Positions 15,755 through 23,654 of a stretch of 52,300 nt of DNA are shown piece after piece (position 1 is the first letter of the stretch; each line of letters opens with the position of its first letter). The notes under the pieces are model-generated. The model had not been told where the DNA came from. It was given only the letters and a program-made list of their open reading frames with translations, and made no database searches. This DNA is from JAODBQ01 sp038213195 (GTDB lineage Bacteria > Actinomycetota > Acidimicrobiia > Acidimicrobiales > Ilumatobacteraceae), in assembly GCA_038213195.1 (NCBI GenBank), contig JBBQTN010000008.1, positions 1 to 52,300 of the forward strand, given 5' to 3'. The translations under genes were made by a program, and so were the position numbers.

Positions 15755-16683
15755 CGGCCCAGCCGCTCGCCGGGCACGAGCCGGGCCCCGCGAGCGAAGT
15801 CGGCGAACGACATCGGGCCCCGGCCCTCCGGCTGCACGCGCAGCAGGCGCACACCGCCGACGACGTCGCCGACGAGCACGTCGACGGCCGGCGGCGCGGT
15901 GGCGATCGTGCTCGACGCCCCGGCGCTGCTCGGTGCCGACGCATCACCAACACCTGTGGTCGAGACTCCCGCGACGATCTCGACGTGGAGCACCTTCAGC
16001 CGCTTGCCGTGCAGCTCCGTCCACGCCCCGCCGAGCCGCACCAGCCGGTCGATCGCTACCGGGCCCGCTGACCAGTCGATGCGTAGCTCCTCGGGACGCA
16101 GCTTCTCCGCGTACGTCGGTTCGCCGGCCTGCGGCTGCGGCTCGCCGAGCCCCTCGGTGAGGCCGCGGACGAGCAGGTCCGTGCCTACCTCGACCAGCTC
16201 GCCGCGTAACTCGTCAGCGGTCTCGTCGGCGCGGATCATCAGCTCGCGGCGGGCGAACACCGGACCGGTGTCGAGACCCTCCTCGACGCGCATCAGGCAC
16301 ACGCCTGTGACCTCGTCGCCGGCGAGGAAGGCCCGCTCGACCGGCGCCGCGCCGCGCCACTGCGGCAGCAACGAGAAGTGGATGTTGACCATTGGGATCA
16401 CGTCGAGGACGTGCGGACGGATCAGCTGCCCGAACGCGACCACCACGCCGAGGTCGAGCGGTCGTTCTCGATGGACGTCGAGCAGGTCGTCGACGCGGTG
16501 GTGCACCGCGATGCCGAGCTCGAGCGCCGCCACCTTGACGGGGCTCGCCACCAGTTCGGCCCCGCGCCCGCGGCGCTTGTCGGCGCGGGTCACGACTGCC
16601 GCCACCTCGAACCCCGCCTCGACGAGGGCGCGCAGCGGCCGCACGGAGAGCGCGGGCGTCCCCAGGTACGCGAGTCGGGTCAC
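15751..16683 (-). CDS. fmt: methionyl-tRNA formyltransferase
   Basis: Formylates initiator Met-tRNA using 10-formyl-THF. 310 aa from GTG. Signature NIHFSLLPQWRGAAPVERAFLAGD with the catalytic Asn and His, followed by TGVCLMRVEEGLDTGPV with the catalytic Asp. The C-terminal tRNA-binding OB domain spans ~205-310 and carries an Ala/Ser/Thr-rich insertion (ASAPSSAGASSTIATAPP). It follows def by seven bases; the two act at the start and end of the formyl-methionine cycle. Confidence 0.96.
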   Translation of the reverse strand: MTRLAYLGTPALSVRPLRALVEAGFEVAAVVTRADKRRGRGAELVASPVKVAALELGIAVHHRVDDLLDVHRERPLDLGVVVAFGQLIRPHVLDVIPMVNIHFSLLPQWRGAAPVERAFLAGDEVTGVCLMRVEEGLDTGPVFARRELMIRADETADELRGELVEVGTDLLVRGLTEGLGEPQPQAGEPTYAEKLRPEELRIDWSAGPVAIDRLVRLGGAWTELHGKRLKVLHVEIVAGVSTTGVGDASAPSSAGASSTIATAPPAVDVLVGDVVGGVRLLRVQPEGRGPMSFADFARGARLVPGERLGR

Positions 16684-16690
16684 GCCCTGG

Positions 16691-17218
16691 TCATCGCAGG
16701 CGCAGCCGCCGCCGGGGTGCTGGGGCGGGCGGCGCCTCGAGCAGCCGCCGGTACTCGATCATCGCTGCCTTGCGCTGATCGGACTCCAGCCGGTCGAACA
16801 TCAGCACCCCGTTGAGGTGGTCGATCTCGTGCTGGAACATCCGTCCCATCAGCTCGCTGGCCTCGATCTCGATCTCGTCGCCGTCGACGGAGAGGCCGCG
16901 CACCAGCACCTCGTTCGGGCGGAGCATCTCGACGTACAGCCCCGGGATGCTCAGGCAGCCCTCGTCGTACACCCACTCGCCACGGCTCTCGACGATCTGC
17001 GGGTTGATGATCGCCATCGGACCTTCTTCGATCTCCCACACCACGATCTGCTTCTGCACCCCGATCTGCGGGGCGGCGAGGGCCAGCCCTGAGTCGCTGT
17101 TGTAGAGCGTGTCGAACATGTCGTCGACCAGGCCGGCCACCTTGCCATCGATCTCGCTGACGGCGGCGGCCTTGGTCTTGAGAACGGGATCGCCGAACAT
17201 GCGGATCTGATACTTCAT
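16691..17218 (-). CDS. def: peptide deformylase
   Basis: Removes the formyl group from nascent proteins; Fe2+/Zn2+ metallohydrolase. 175 aa from ATG 17218. All three motifs are present: GLALAAPQIG at 44-53, EGCLSIP with metal ligand Cys88, and QHEIDHLNG with His130 and His134. TAGCCT (17231-17226) predicts a transcript start one base before the ATG, so the mRNA is probably leaderless. First gene of the run to ATL. The frame upstream of 17218 overlaps the divergent methyltransferase and is not used. Confidence 0.96.
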   Translation of the reverse strand: MKYQIRMFGDPVLKTKAAAVSEIDGKVAGLVDDMFDTLYNSDSGLALAAPQIGVQKQIVVWEIEEGPMAIINPQIVESRGEWVYDEGCLSIPGLYVEMLRPNEVLVRGLSVDGDEIEIEASELMGRMFQHEIDHLNGVLMFDRLESDQRKAAMIEYRRLLEAPPAPAPRRRLRLR

Positions 17219-17225
17219 GGCTGCC

Positions 17226-17231
17226 AGGCTA
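17226..17231 (-). promoter_or_regulatory. -10 box TAGCCT of def, leaderless start
   Basis: TAGCCT lies seven bases before the def ATG, so transcription should begin at about 17219. It sits in the 21-bp gap between the divergent def and methyltransferase genes, so no room exists for a separate leader. Confidence 0.55.
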
Positions 17232-17239
17232 CCGAAGCG

Positions 17240-17854
17240 ATGCCTGACGCCGAATCCCACTACTTCGACGAGGACCCGTCGGTGCCGTCGGCGCCGCAGC
17301 GCGTCGAGCTGTGGCTGCCGGACATGCAACTCGTGCTGACCACCGATCGCGGCGTGTTCGGACACGACCGCATCGACGCGGGGACCGAGCTGCTGTTGAT
17401 GCGCGCACCGCGTCCCGCAGCAGCCGGGGCGGTGCTCGACCTCGGGTGCGGAGCAGGTGCGATCGCGTTGACGATGGCCAAGCGTTCACCTGGCGCAACC
17501 GTGTGGGCGGTCGACGTCAACGCCAGGGCGCGGGCGTTGTGCGCGGACAACGCCCGCGCCAACGATCTGGGCAACGTGCAGGTCGCCGCGCCCGACGAGG
17601 TCCCCGGCGACCTGCGGTTCGCGACGATCTGGAGCAACCCGCCGATCCGGATCGGCAAGCCGGCGCTGCACGGGCTGCTGGCGCGGTGGCTGACCCGCTT
17701 GGCGCCGTCGGGAGAGGCCGTGCTCGTCGTGCACAAGCACCTCGGCGCCGATTCGCTGCAACGCTGGCTGGCCAACGAGCTGGCGCTCCCCACGACTCGG
17801 CTGTCGTCCAGCTCCGGGTACCGCATCCTCCACGTCGCCGCGCCACCGAGCTGA
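17240..17854 (+). CDS. class I SAM methyltransferase, RsmC/RlmG-like small form
   Basis: 204 aa. One methyltransferase domain with SAM motif I VLDLGCGAGAIAL, acidic VWAVDVNARA (motif II) and the catalytic SNPP motif IWSNPPIRIGK. That pattern fits N2-guanine rRNA methyltransferases such as RsmC/RlmG, but only the catalytic half is present, as in many actinobacterial homologues. The start FDEDPSVPSAPQRVELWLPDMQL is typical of that group. Divergent from def; a 12-bp inverted repeat follows the stop. Confidence 0.85.
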   Translation: MPDAESHYFDEDPSVPSAPQRVELWLPDMQLVLTTDRGVFGHDRIDAGTELLLMRAPRPAAAGAVLDLGCGAGAIALTMAKRSPGATVWAVDVNARARALCADNARANDLGNVQVAAPDEVPGDLRFATIWSNPPIRIGKPALHGLLARWLTRLAPSGEAVLVVHKHLGADSLQRWLANELALPTTRLSSSSGYRILHVAAPPS

Positions 17855-17862
17855 CGCACGGC

Positions 17863-17892
17863 CCGGATCTGCTCATGGGTGAGCAGATCCGG
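17863..17892. terminator. bidirectional terminator-like hairpin
   Basis: CCGGATCTGCTC (17863-17874) and GAGCAGATCCGG (17881-17892) form a perfect 12-bp stem with a 6-nt loop, eight bases after the methyltransferase stop and 25 before the priA stop. There is no T-tract on either strand, as is common for actinobacterial terminators. Its place between convergent genes suggests it serves both. Confidence 0.75.
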
Positions 17893-17917
17893 TGCACGCG
17901 TCGTCGCGCAGCCGCAG

Positions 17918-19660
17918 TCAGCGACGGGGCGGGTCGACCTCGACGCGCAGGCGCGAGCCGGCGGGCCGCGGCGTGGCGGCGAGCCGCGCGCCGAGCTCCA
18001 TCCAGGTCTCGGCACGGACGAGGACGGCGCTGCCGGACGACGAGTGCTCGAGGCCGGTCGCGGCGACGAACTCGTCGGCGCCGATGCCCTGCACGGCCGC
18101 GAGCGCCGCGAACGGTGGCAGCCCGAGCAGGCGGCGGCGCTCGGTCTCCACCACCGCCAACCGTCCCGGCTCGGCGTGGAGCACGGCGGCGAGCACCTCG
18201 TGGTCGGGCAGGAACGTCTGCACGAGCAGCCGGCCGCCTGCGGCACGCGGACCGACCAGACGGGCGGCGCGCACGAGCAGCGCCATCGCCTGCTCGGCCG
18301 CGCGATAGCGGGGCGCGAGGAGCTCCGCGTCGAGGTCGAGGAACGCGACGACGTCGGCGTTGCGCACCCTGTGCAGCACCGCCTCGGTGCCGACGTACAC
18401 GTCGGCCGGCTCGACGTGGTCGGAGTCGCCCGTGACCGCGACGACGGGCCGCGCCGCTGCCGCCTCCAGCTCCTCGCGGATGCGCGTCACGCCGGGCCTG
18501 ACGTTGGCCATCGCCATCGAGCCGCAGTGCTGGCAGACCGCCGGTCGCACCGTTGCGCAGCGCGCGCACATGAACGAACCGCGGTCGTCCTGAGCGACCG
18601 CGGCGGCGCAACGCTCGCAGCGCTGGAGGTTGCGGCAGGCGCGGCAGGCCAGCAGCCGCGCCCGGCCGGTGACGTTGAGCACGCAGACGACGCGTTGGCA
18701 GGGGTCACGCAGGTGGCGGATCAATGCGGACGTCACGAGCGATCGCTTCCATGGCTCCTCGTCGGTCCGGTCGACGATCTCGAGCAGCGGCCACGACGCG
18801 CGCTCCGGGCTGAGTGACGGCCGGACGAGCCGGTCCCCCGCCCACTCGAGCGCCGTCACCGACGGTGAGGGTGAGACGAGCACGCACGTCGCCCCGGCCC
18901 GGCAGGCACGCTCGATGGCCACGTCCCGCGCGTGCCAGGTCGGCGTGCGCTCCTCCTGCAGCGCCTCGTCGTGCTCGTCGAGCACGACGATCGTGGCCAG
19001 GTCCGGGCACGGCGCCCACACCGCGGCGCGAGTGCCGACGACGACGTCCACACCGCCAGCGGCCCTGGCCCACTGCTCGGGGACGAGTGCCACCGAGAGC
19101 CCGGATTTGCGCAGCCGATTGGCGAGCGCCCGCGCCGCGACCTGCGCCGGATGGAGCAGCAGCATCGGGCCGGCGCACGCGGCACGCAGCACGAGCGGGA
19201 GCGGATCGGTGTTCGGCGGGATGCGGTGCACGCCACTCGACAGCGCGTCGCCGGTCGGTGCGTCGGACTCGACGCGAATCGTGCGGTGCACAGGCGGCAC
19301 GACGCGCACGAGCGTCGGCGGGCTGGCCGCGACGAGGAACGGCCGGAGCCGGTCCGTGCCCCAACGCGTCGCCGCCCATGCGGCGAGGTCGATCAGCTCG
19401 GCCGTCGGACCGATGCCGGACCACTTCGCCACCGGCAGCAGGCGCTCCGGCGCAACGGCACCGTCGGCCGGGCCGAGGCCGACGACCCAGCCGCCGACGC
19501 GCCGGCCGTGCAGCGGCACGCGCACCTGCGCGCCGAGCCCAACGACGCCGGCCAGCGCCGTTGGCACGAGGTAGTCGAAATGCTTGTCGAGCCCTGTCAC
19601 GTCGGGCACGACCCGCGCCACGAGCCGGTCGGCGTCAGCCGCGCCGTGGCAGTGGCTCAC
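17918..19660 (-). CDS. priA: primosomal protein PriA, actinobacterial form lacking the Walker A motif
   Basis: 580 aa, GTG start, against ~730 in E. coli. The N-terminal 3'-OH-binding domain is present (FDYLVPTALAGVVGLGAQVRVPLHGRRVGGWV). A DEHD box (VVLDEHDEALQEE) remains, but the expected GxGKT loop is replaced by LLLHPAQVAARALANRLRK, with no P-loop. The zinc-binding cysteines are kept (CRACRNLQRCERC, CARC, CQHCG). Actinobacterial PriA homologues are known to have lost helicase motifs, so this is probably a replication-restart scaffold rather than an active helicase. 10 bp downstream of metK. Confidence 0.88.
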   Translation of the reverse strand: MSHCHGAADADRLVARVVPDVTGLDKHFDYLVPTALAGVVGLGAQVRVPLHGRRVGGWVVGLGPADGAVAPERLLPVAKWSGIGPTAELIDLAAWAATRWGTDRLRPFLVAASPPTLVRVVPPVHRTIRVESDAPTGDALSSGVHRIPPNTDPLPLVLRAACAGPMLLLHPAQVAARALANRLRKSGLSVALVPEQWARAAGGVDVVVGTRAAVWAPCPDLATIVVLDEHDEALQEERTPTWHARDVAIERACRAGATCVLVSPSPSVTALEWAGDRLVRPSLSPERASWPLLEIVDRTDEEPWKRSLVTSALIRHLRDPCQRVVCVLNVTGRARLLACRACRNLQRCERCAAAVAQDDRGSFMCARCATVRPAVCQHCGSMAMANVRPGVTRIREELEAAAARPVVAVTGDSDHVEPADVYVGTEAVLHRVRNADVVAFLDLDAELLAPRYRAAEQAMALLVRAARLVGPRAAGGRLLVQTFLPDHEVLAAVLHAEPGRLAVVETERRRLLGLPPFAALAAVQGIGADEFVAATGLEHSSSGSAVLVRAETWMELGARLAATPRPAGSRLRVEVDPPRR

Positions 19661-19670
19661 CGCCGTCGGG

Positions 19671-20864
19671 TCAGACGCCGACGGCGCGCATGAAGTCGTC
19701 GAGCCGGCTGACGTTCTCCCACGTGAACTCGGGCAGCGCCCGCCCGAAGTGCCCGTACGCCGCCGTCTTGCGGTAGATCGGGCGCTTCAGGTCGAGGTCG
19801 CGCACGATCGCCGCAGGGCGCAGGTCGAACACCTCGCGCACACCGGCGACGATCCTGTCCGGGTCGACCTGTTCGGTGCCGAACGTCTCGACGAGGATGC
19901 TCACCGGGTGGGCCATCCCGATCGCGTAGGCCACCTGGACCTCGCAGCGCGTCGCCGCACCGGACGCGACGACGTGCTTGGCCACCCACCGTGCCGCGTA
20001 GGCGGCGGAGCGATCGACCTTCGACGGGTCCTTGCCGCTGAACGCACCTCCGCCGTGACGGCCCATGCCGCCGTAGGTGTCGACGATGATCTTGCGCCCC
20101 GTGAGCCCGGTGTCGCCGTGCGGGCCGCCGACGACGAACTTGCCAGTCGGGTTGACGTACACGTCGTAGTCGTCGTCTCCGAACGCGGCGGGCACGACCG
20201 GGCGGATGACGTGCTCGATCAGGTCGGGGCGGATCACGGTGTCGCGATCGATCCCGTCCTGGTGCTGCGTCGAGACGAGCACGTGCGAGAGCCGCACCGG
20301 CTTGCCACCCTCGTACTCGATCGTGACCTGGGTCTTGCCGTCGGGACGCAGGTATGGGATCACACCGGCCTTGCGGACCTCGGCCAGTCGCTCGCTCAAC
20401 CGGTGGGCGAGCCAGATCGGCAGTGGCATCAGGTCCGGGGTGTCGTCGCAGGCGTACCCGAACATCATCCCCTGGTCGCCCGCGCCCTGCGCGTCGAGCT
20501 TGTCCTCGTGCGAACCGGTGGAGCGGACCTCCTCGCTCTTGTCGACACCCTGGGCGATGTCGCCGGACTGCTCGTCGATGCTGACCATCACGCCACAGGT
20601 GTTGCCGTCGAAGCCGTACAGCGCGTTGTCGTAGCCGATCGAGTTGATCACCTCGCGGGCCAGCTTGGGGATGTCCACGTACGCCGAGGTGGTGATCTCG
20701 CCTGCTACCACGCACAGGCCCGTCGTGAGCAGCGTCTCGCAGGCGACCCGCCCGTTGGGGTCCTCGGCGAGGATGGCGTCGAGCACGGCGTCGCTGATCT
20801 GGTCGGCCATCTTGTCCGGATGACCCTCCGTGACGCTCTCGGACGTGAAGGTGAACTTGCTCAC
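19671..20864 (-). CDS. metK: S-adenosylmethionine synthetase
   Basis: Makes SAM from methionine and ATP; cytosolic tetramer. 397 aa. Motifs: SVTEGHPDKMADQ at the N-terminus, GAGDQGMMFGYA (the methionine-binding hexapeptide region) and GGGAFSGKDPSKVDRSAAY (the P-loop-like nonapeptide). Its ATG overlaps the coaBC stop by ATGA. No SAM riboswitch precedes it. It supplies the methyl donor for the several methyltransferases in this window. Confidence 0.98.
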   Translation of the reverse strand: MSKFTFTSESVTEGHPDKMADQISDAVLDAILAEDPNGRVACETLLTTGLCVVAGEITTSAYVDIPKLAREVINSIGYDNALYGFDGNTCGVMVSIDEQSGDIAQGVDKSEEVRSTGSHEDKLDAQGAGDQGMMFGYACDDTPDLMPLPIWLAHRLSERLAEVRKAGVIPYLRPDGKTQVTIEYEGGKPVRLSHVLVSTQHQDGIDRDTVIRPDLIEHVIRPVVPAAFGDDDYDVYVNPTGKFVVGGPHGDTGLTGRKIIVDTYGGMGRHGGGAFSGKDPSKVDRSAAYAARWVAKHVVASGAATRCEVQVAYAIGMAHPVSILVETFGTEQVDPDRIVAGVREVFDLRPAAIVRDLDLKRPIYRKTAAYGHFGRALPEFTWENVSRLDDFMRAVGV

Positions 20865-22117
20865 GGGGTGAGGCTCCTGTGGTTGCGAGGTGAGGGCTCG
20901 TCACCCGGGGACCGGGTGCGTAGCTGCGACACGCTATCCAGCACCGCTGCGGCGATGGTGCGTTTGTCAGCGAGGGTGACGGTGCGCCGCAGCCCTCCGG
21001 TGCCGATGATCTCGACGGCGTTCGTGTCGTGCTGGAACCCGACGCCGGGCGCGGCGACGTCGTTGGCGACGATCAGGTCGAGGTGCTTGCGCTCCAGCTT
21101 GCCGAGGGCGTTGTCGATCAGACCGGAGGTCTCCGCAGCGAAACCGACGAGGGTCTGACCGGCGGCCTTGCCCGCGCCGAGGCCGGCGAGGATGTCCGGC
21201 GTCGGTTCGAGCACGATGGCCGGCACCCCACCCTCCTTCTTGATCTTGCCTGGGACCGCCGCGATCGGACGGAAGTCGGCGACGGCGGCGGCCATCACGA
21301 TCACGTCGGCCTGCGCAGCGAGCTCTTCCATGGCTGCCTGCATCTCGGCCGCCGTCTCCACCGATCGCAGCACTGCGCCGTGCGGGAGCGGCAGCTCGAC
21401 GGTGCTGACCAATGTGACCGCCGCCCCGCGGGCCAACGCCTCCGCGGCGATCGCGTACCCCTGCTTGCCGCTGCTGCGGTTGGCGATGACGCGCACCGCG
21501 TCGATCGGTTCGCGGGTGCCCCCGGCGCTGACCACGATGTGCAAGCCGGCGAGCTCGCCGCCGCCGAGCACCCGCTGCGCCGCGGCGACGATCGACTCCG
21601 GGGCGGCGAGCCGACCGGCGCCGACGTCGCCACCGGCCAGGCGCCCCGACTCCGGCTCGACGATGTGCACGCCTCGCGCTCGCAGGGTGGCGACGTTGGC
21701 CTGGACCGCCGGGTGCTCCCACATCTCGGTGTGCATCGCCGGGCAGACGATCACCGGGGCGCGGGTCGCCAGCAGCGTGTTGGTGAGCAGGTCGGTGGAC
21801 AGACCGGTCGCGTACGCCGCGAGCACCCGCGCCGTTGCCGGGGCGATGAGGATCAGATCGGCGGACCGGCCGAGGCGGGTGTGCGGGATCGGATCAGGCC
21901 CCTCCCACAACGAGGTCTGCACGGGCTCGCTGCCGAGCGCGGAGAACGTCGTCCGGCCGACGAAGTGCTCGGCGCCTGCGGTCATCACCGGCACGACGTG
22001 CGCGCCGGCGTCGACGAGCCTGCGGCACACCTCGATCGCCTTGTACGCCGCGATCCCGCCGCTGATCCCGAGCACGATGCGCTTGCCGGCGAGGCCGGGC
22101 GCGACGAACGGGGCCAT
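20861..22117 (-). CDS. coaBC: bifunctional phosphopantothenoylcysteine decarboxylase/synthase
   Basis: Two steps of coenzyme A synthesis in one 418-aa protein. The N-terminal CoaC flavoprotein half (~1-190) has GISGGIAAYKAIEV and CPAMHTEMW, where the canonical PxMNxxMW Asn is His. I recall this substitution from other actinobacteria, so it need not mean loss of function. The C-terminal CoaB half (~200-418) has SAGGTREPIDAVRVIANRSSGKQG and KIKKEGG with the reactive Lys. ATG 22117 was chosen; the extra upstream residues in the frame are proline-rich shadow sequence. Confidence 0.95.
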   Translation of the reverse strand: MAPFVAPGLAGKRIVLGISGGIAAYKAIEVCRRLVDAGAHVVPVMTAGAEHFVGRTTFSALGSEPVQTSLWEGPDPIPHTRLGRSADLILIAPATARVLAAYATGLSTDLLTNTLLATRAPVIVCPAMHTEMWEHPAVQANVATLRARGVHIVEPESGRLAGGDVGAGRLAAPESIVAAAQRVLGGGELAGLHIVVSAGGTREPIDAVRVIANRSSGKQGYAIAAEALARGAAVTLVSTVELPLPHGAVLRSVETAAEMQAAMEELAAQADVIVMAAAVADFRPIAAVPGKIKKEGGVPAIVLEPTPDILAGLGAGKAAGQTLVGFAAETSGLIDNALGKLERKHLDLIVANDVAAPGVGFQHDTNAVEIIGTGGLRRTVTLADKRTIAAAVLDSVSQLRTRSPGDEPSPRNHRSLTP

Positions 22118-22160
22118 GGCCGGACGAGCTGCTACAGGCTGGTCGGAACCGGCGGCCGGG

Positions 22161-22484
22161 TCAGGCGATGATGTCGTCGTCGGCCAGGGCGGCAGCGGCG
22201 GCGGCCTCTGCCGCGGCAACGTCGGCCGGGTCGGGGAGCTCCACGCGCACGATCTTGTCAGCGGCGATCTCCTCGAACCCGATGCTCAGCGGCTTGCGCG
22301 CTGCGGAGGGCACCTGCGGCGGCACCATGTGACCGAGGCCCTCGCCGAGCTGGTTGAAGTAGGAGTTGATCTGGCGGGCGCGCCGTGCGGCGAGCGTCAC
22401 CAGGCTGAACTTGGAGTCCACGCGATCGAGGAGCTCCTCGATCGGCGGGGTCATCATCGTGTCGTACGTGCGCATCGTGGGCAT
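22161..22484 (-). CDS. rpoZ: RNA polymerase omega subunit
   Basis: 107 aa. The conserved helix MTPPIEELLDRVDSKFSLVTLAARRARQINSYFNQL is the omega signature; it helps assemble beta'. GGAG lies upstream of the ATG, and a TAGGCT box at 22516-22511 could start a transcript about 20 nt upstream, so rpoZ may have an internal promoter. It lies between gmk and coaBC, the usual actinobacterial order. The C-terminal ~25 residues are an Ala/Asp-rich tail. Confidence 0.95.
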   Translation of the reverse strand: MPTMRTYDTMMTPPIEELLDRVDSKFSLVTLAARRARQINSYFNQLGEGLGHMVPPQVPSAARKPLSIGFEEIAADKIVRVELPDPADVAAAEAAAAAALADDDIIA

Positions 22485-22526
22485 GCGGTCTCCGTTCTGA
22501 GCGGCGAGTCAGCCTAGCGCCGCAGG

Positions 22527-23117
22527 TCAGCGACCGTGCGGCACGGTCCGGTGGCGGTCGATGATGTGCATCATCTCGCGCACCGTGTCGGCGAGGTCGT
22601 CGTTGACGACGACATGATCGGCGATCGCCAACCCGACCGGCTCCTCGTCGACGGCCTTCTGCAGCCGCTCGTCGACCTTGTCCTCCGGGTCGCCGCGTCC
22701 GCGCAGGCGGCGCTGCTGCTCCTCGCGGCTCGGGGGGAGGACGAAGATCAGGACCGCGTCCGGGAAGCGACGCTTGACCTGGGTGGCGCCGTCGACCTCG
22801 ATCTCCAGGACCATGTCGCGCCCCGCGACGCGCTCGGGCATCGGCGTGCCGTAGTACTGGCCGAGGAAGTTCGTCCACTCCAGGAACCCGGCGGACTCGA
22901 TCTGCGCCTCGAACGCATCACGGTGCACGAACGTGTACGAGTCAGAAGCCTCGCCGGGCCGTCGATCGCGTGTCGTCCACGAGCGACTGAGCCACAGCAA
23001 CGGGTCCTGCTCGACGAGCAGGTCGACGATGGTCCCCTTCCCGACGCCACCGGGACCAGAGACGATGAAGATCAGCGGAGCGCCCTCGCCCCCTCCAGGG
23101 TGGTCGCTCGCCGACAC
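22527..23117 (-). CDS. gmk: guanylate kinase
   Basis: GMP to GDP. 196 aa from GTG 23117, one base after the mihF stop codon. P-loop SGPGGVGKGT, then LSRSWTTRDRRPGE and FLEWTNFLGQYYGTP in the GMP-binding domain; the lid contains RLRGRGDPEDKVDERL. Coupled to mihF. The gmk-rpoZ order is widespread. Confidence 0.97.
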   Translation of the reverse strand: MSASDHPGGGEGAPLIFIVSGPGGVGKGTIVDLLVEQDPLLWLSRSWTTRDRRPGEASDSYTFVHRDAFEAQIESAGFLEWTNFLGQYYGTPMPERVAGRDMVLEIEVDGATQVKRRFPDAVLIFVLPPSREEQQRRLRGRGDPEDKVDERLQKAVDEEPVGLAIADHVVVNDDLADTVREMMHIIDRHRTVPHGR

Positions 23118-23118
23118 C

Positions 23119-23430
23119 TCACTTGCCGAGCTGATCGAGCAGCGCCTGCTTCTGCTGCTGACCGAGGCCCTGCACCCGCCGGTTGTCGGCGATGCCGATG
23201 TCCTCCATGATCTTGCGAGCCTTGACCTTGCCGACGCCCGGCAGTGATTCGAGGAGGGAGACGACCTTCAACTTGCCGACGGTCGAGTCGGTCGAGCCGA
23301 GGGCTTCGGGTAGGGAGATCGAGCCGAGCTTGAGCTGGTTCTTCAGCTCCGCCCGCGCTGTGCGAGCTTCTGCGGCCTTCGCCAACGCGGCAGTTCGTTG
23401 CTCGGGAGAGAGTTGCGGGGGTGTTGCCAT
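23119..23430 (-). CDS. mihF: actinobacterial integration host factor (mIHF)
   Basis: 103 aa from ATG 23430. Nucleoid-associated protein found only in actinobacteria, unrelated to the HU-type IHF of proteobacteria. The helix-two-turn-helix DNA-binding part is LLESLPGVGKVKARKIMEDIGIADNRRVQGLGQQQ; the N-terminal helix is Ala/Lys/Glu-rich. TAAGGT (23443-23438) predicts a transcript start at 23431, one base before the ATG. The 31 residues that could be added upstream are shadow sequence. Strong marker for the phylum. Confidence 0.95.
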   Translation of the reverse strand: MATPPQLSPEQRTAALAKAAEARTARAELKNQLKLGSISLPEALGSTDSTVGKLKVVSLLESLPGVGKVKARKIMEDIGIADNRRVQGLGQQQKQALLDQLGK

Positions 23431-23437
23431 ACGAACG

Positions 23438-23443
23438 ACCTTA
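23438..23443 (-). promoter_or_regulatory. -10 box TAAGGT of mihF, leaderless start
   Basis: TAAGGT is seven bases before the mihF ATG on the minus strand, which gives a predicted transcript start at 23431. It would let mihF-gmk-rpoZ and onward be transcribed apart from carAB-pyrD. No good -35 was seen. Confidence 0.5.
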
Positions 23444-23497
23444 CTGCGGATGACCTGGCAAGACGCTGCAATGCAGGTGGTCGTGACATCTGTCGTC

Positions 23498-23546
23498 GTG
23501 CCGGTGACGGCACGCCTCATCACCGGCCGTTCATCTCGCCGGTGAT
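23498..23546. terminator. two hairpins after the pyrD-linked small ORF
   Basis: ATCACCGGC (23519-23527) pairs perfectly with GCCGGTGAT (23538-23546) around a 10-nt loop. Just beyond it on the minus strand, GTGCCG (23498-23503) and CGGCAC (23508-23513) form a 6-bp stem with a 4-nt loop. They end the small ORF after pyrD and precede the mihF promoter, so they may terminate the carA operon. No T-tract. Confidence 0.45.
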
Positions 23547-23654
23547 CTTGCCGATCACGTCTCCGACGACCGGCTGCCGTTCTGCGACCTGGACGGCGAC
23601 CCGGCTCCGGCGGCCATGCTTGCCGCGTGGACGCGATCGTCGCGGGTCGCTCAC
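23520..23654 (-). CDS. possible 44-aa basic protein coupled to pyrD
   Basis: GTG 23654-23652 overlaps the pyrD stop (23653-23651) as GTGA, the junction used throughout the window. The frame encodes 44 residues: a basic start (SDPRRSRPRGKHGRRSR), then VAVQVAERQPVVGDVIGKI and TGEMNGR, ending in two stop codons. No family recognised; no signal peptide. It could be a real small gene or chance. pyrF normally occupies this place in actinobacteria, but 44 residues show no sign of being its remnant. Confidence 0.45.
   Translation of the reverse strand: MSDPRRSRPRGKHGRRSRVAVQVAERQPVVGDVIGKITGEMNGR

Noticed and set aside
20865..20900. SAM riboswitch before metK
   Set aside because: metK overlaps coaBC by 4 bp, so there is no leader in which a riboswitch could lie.
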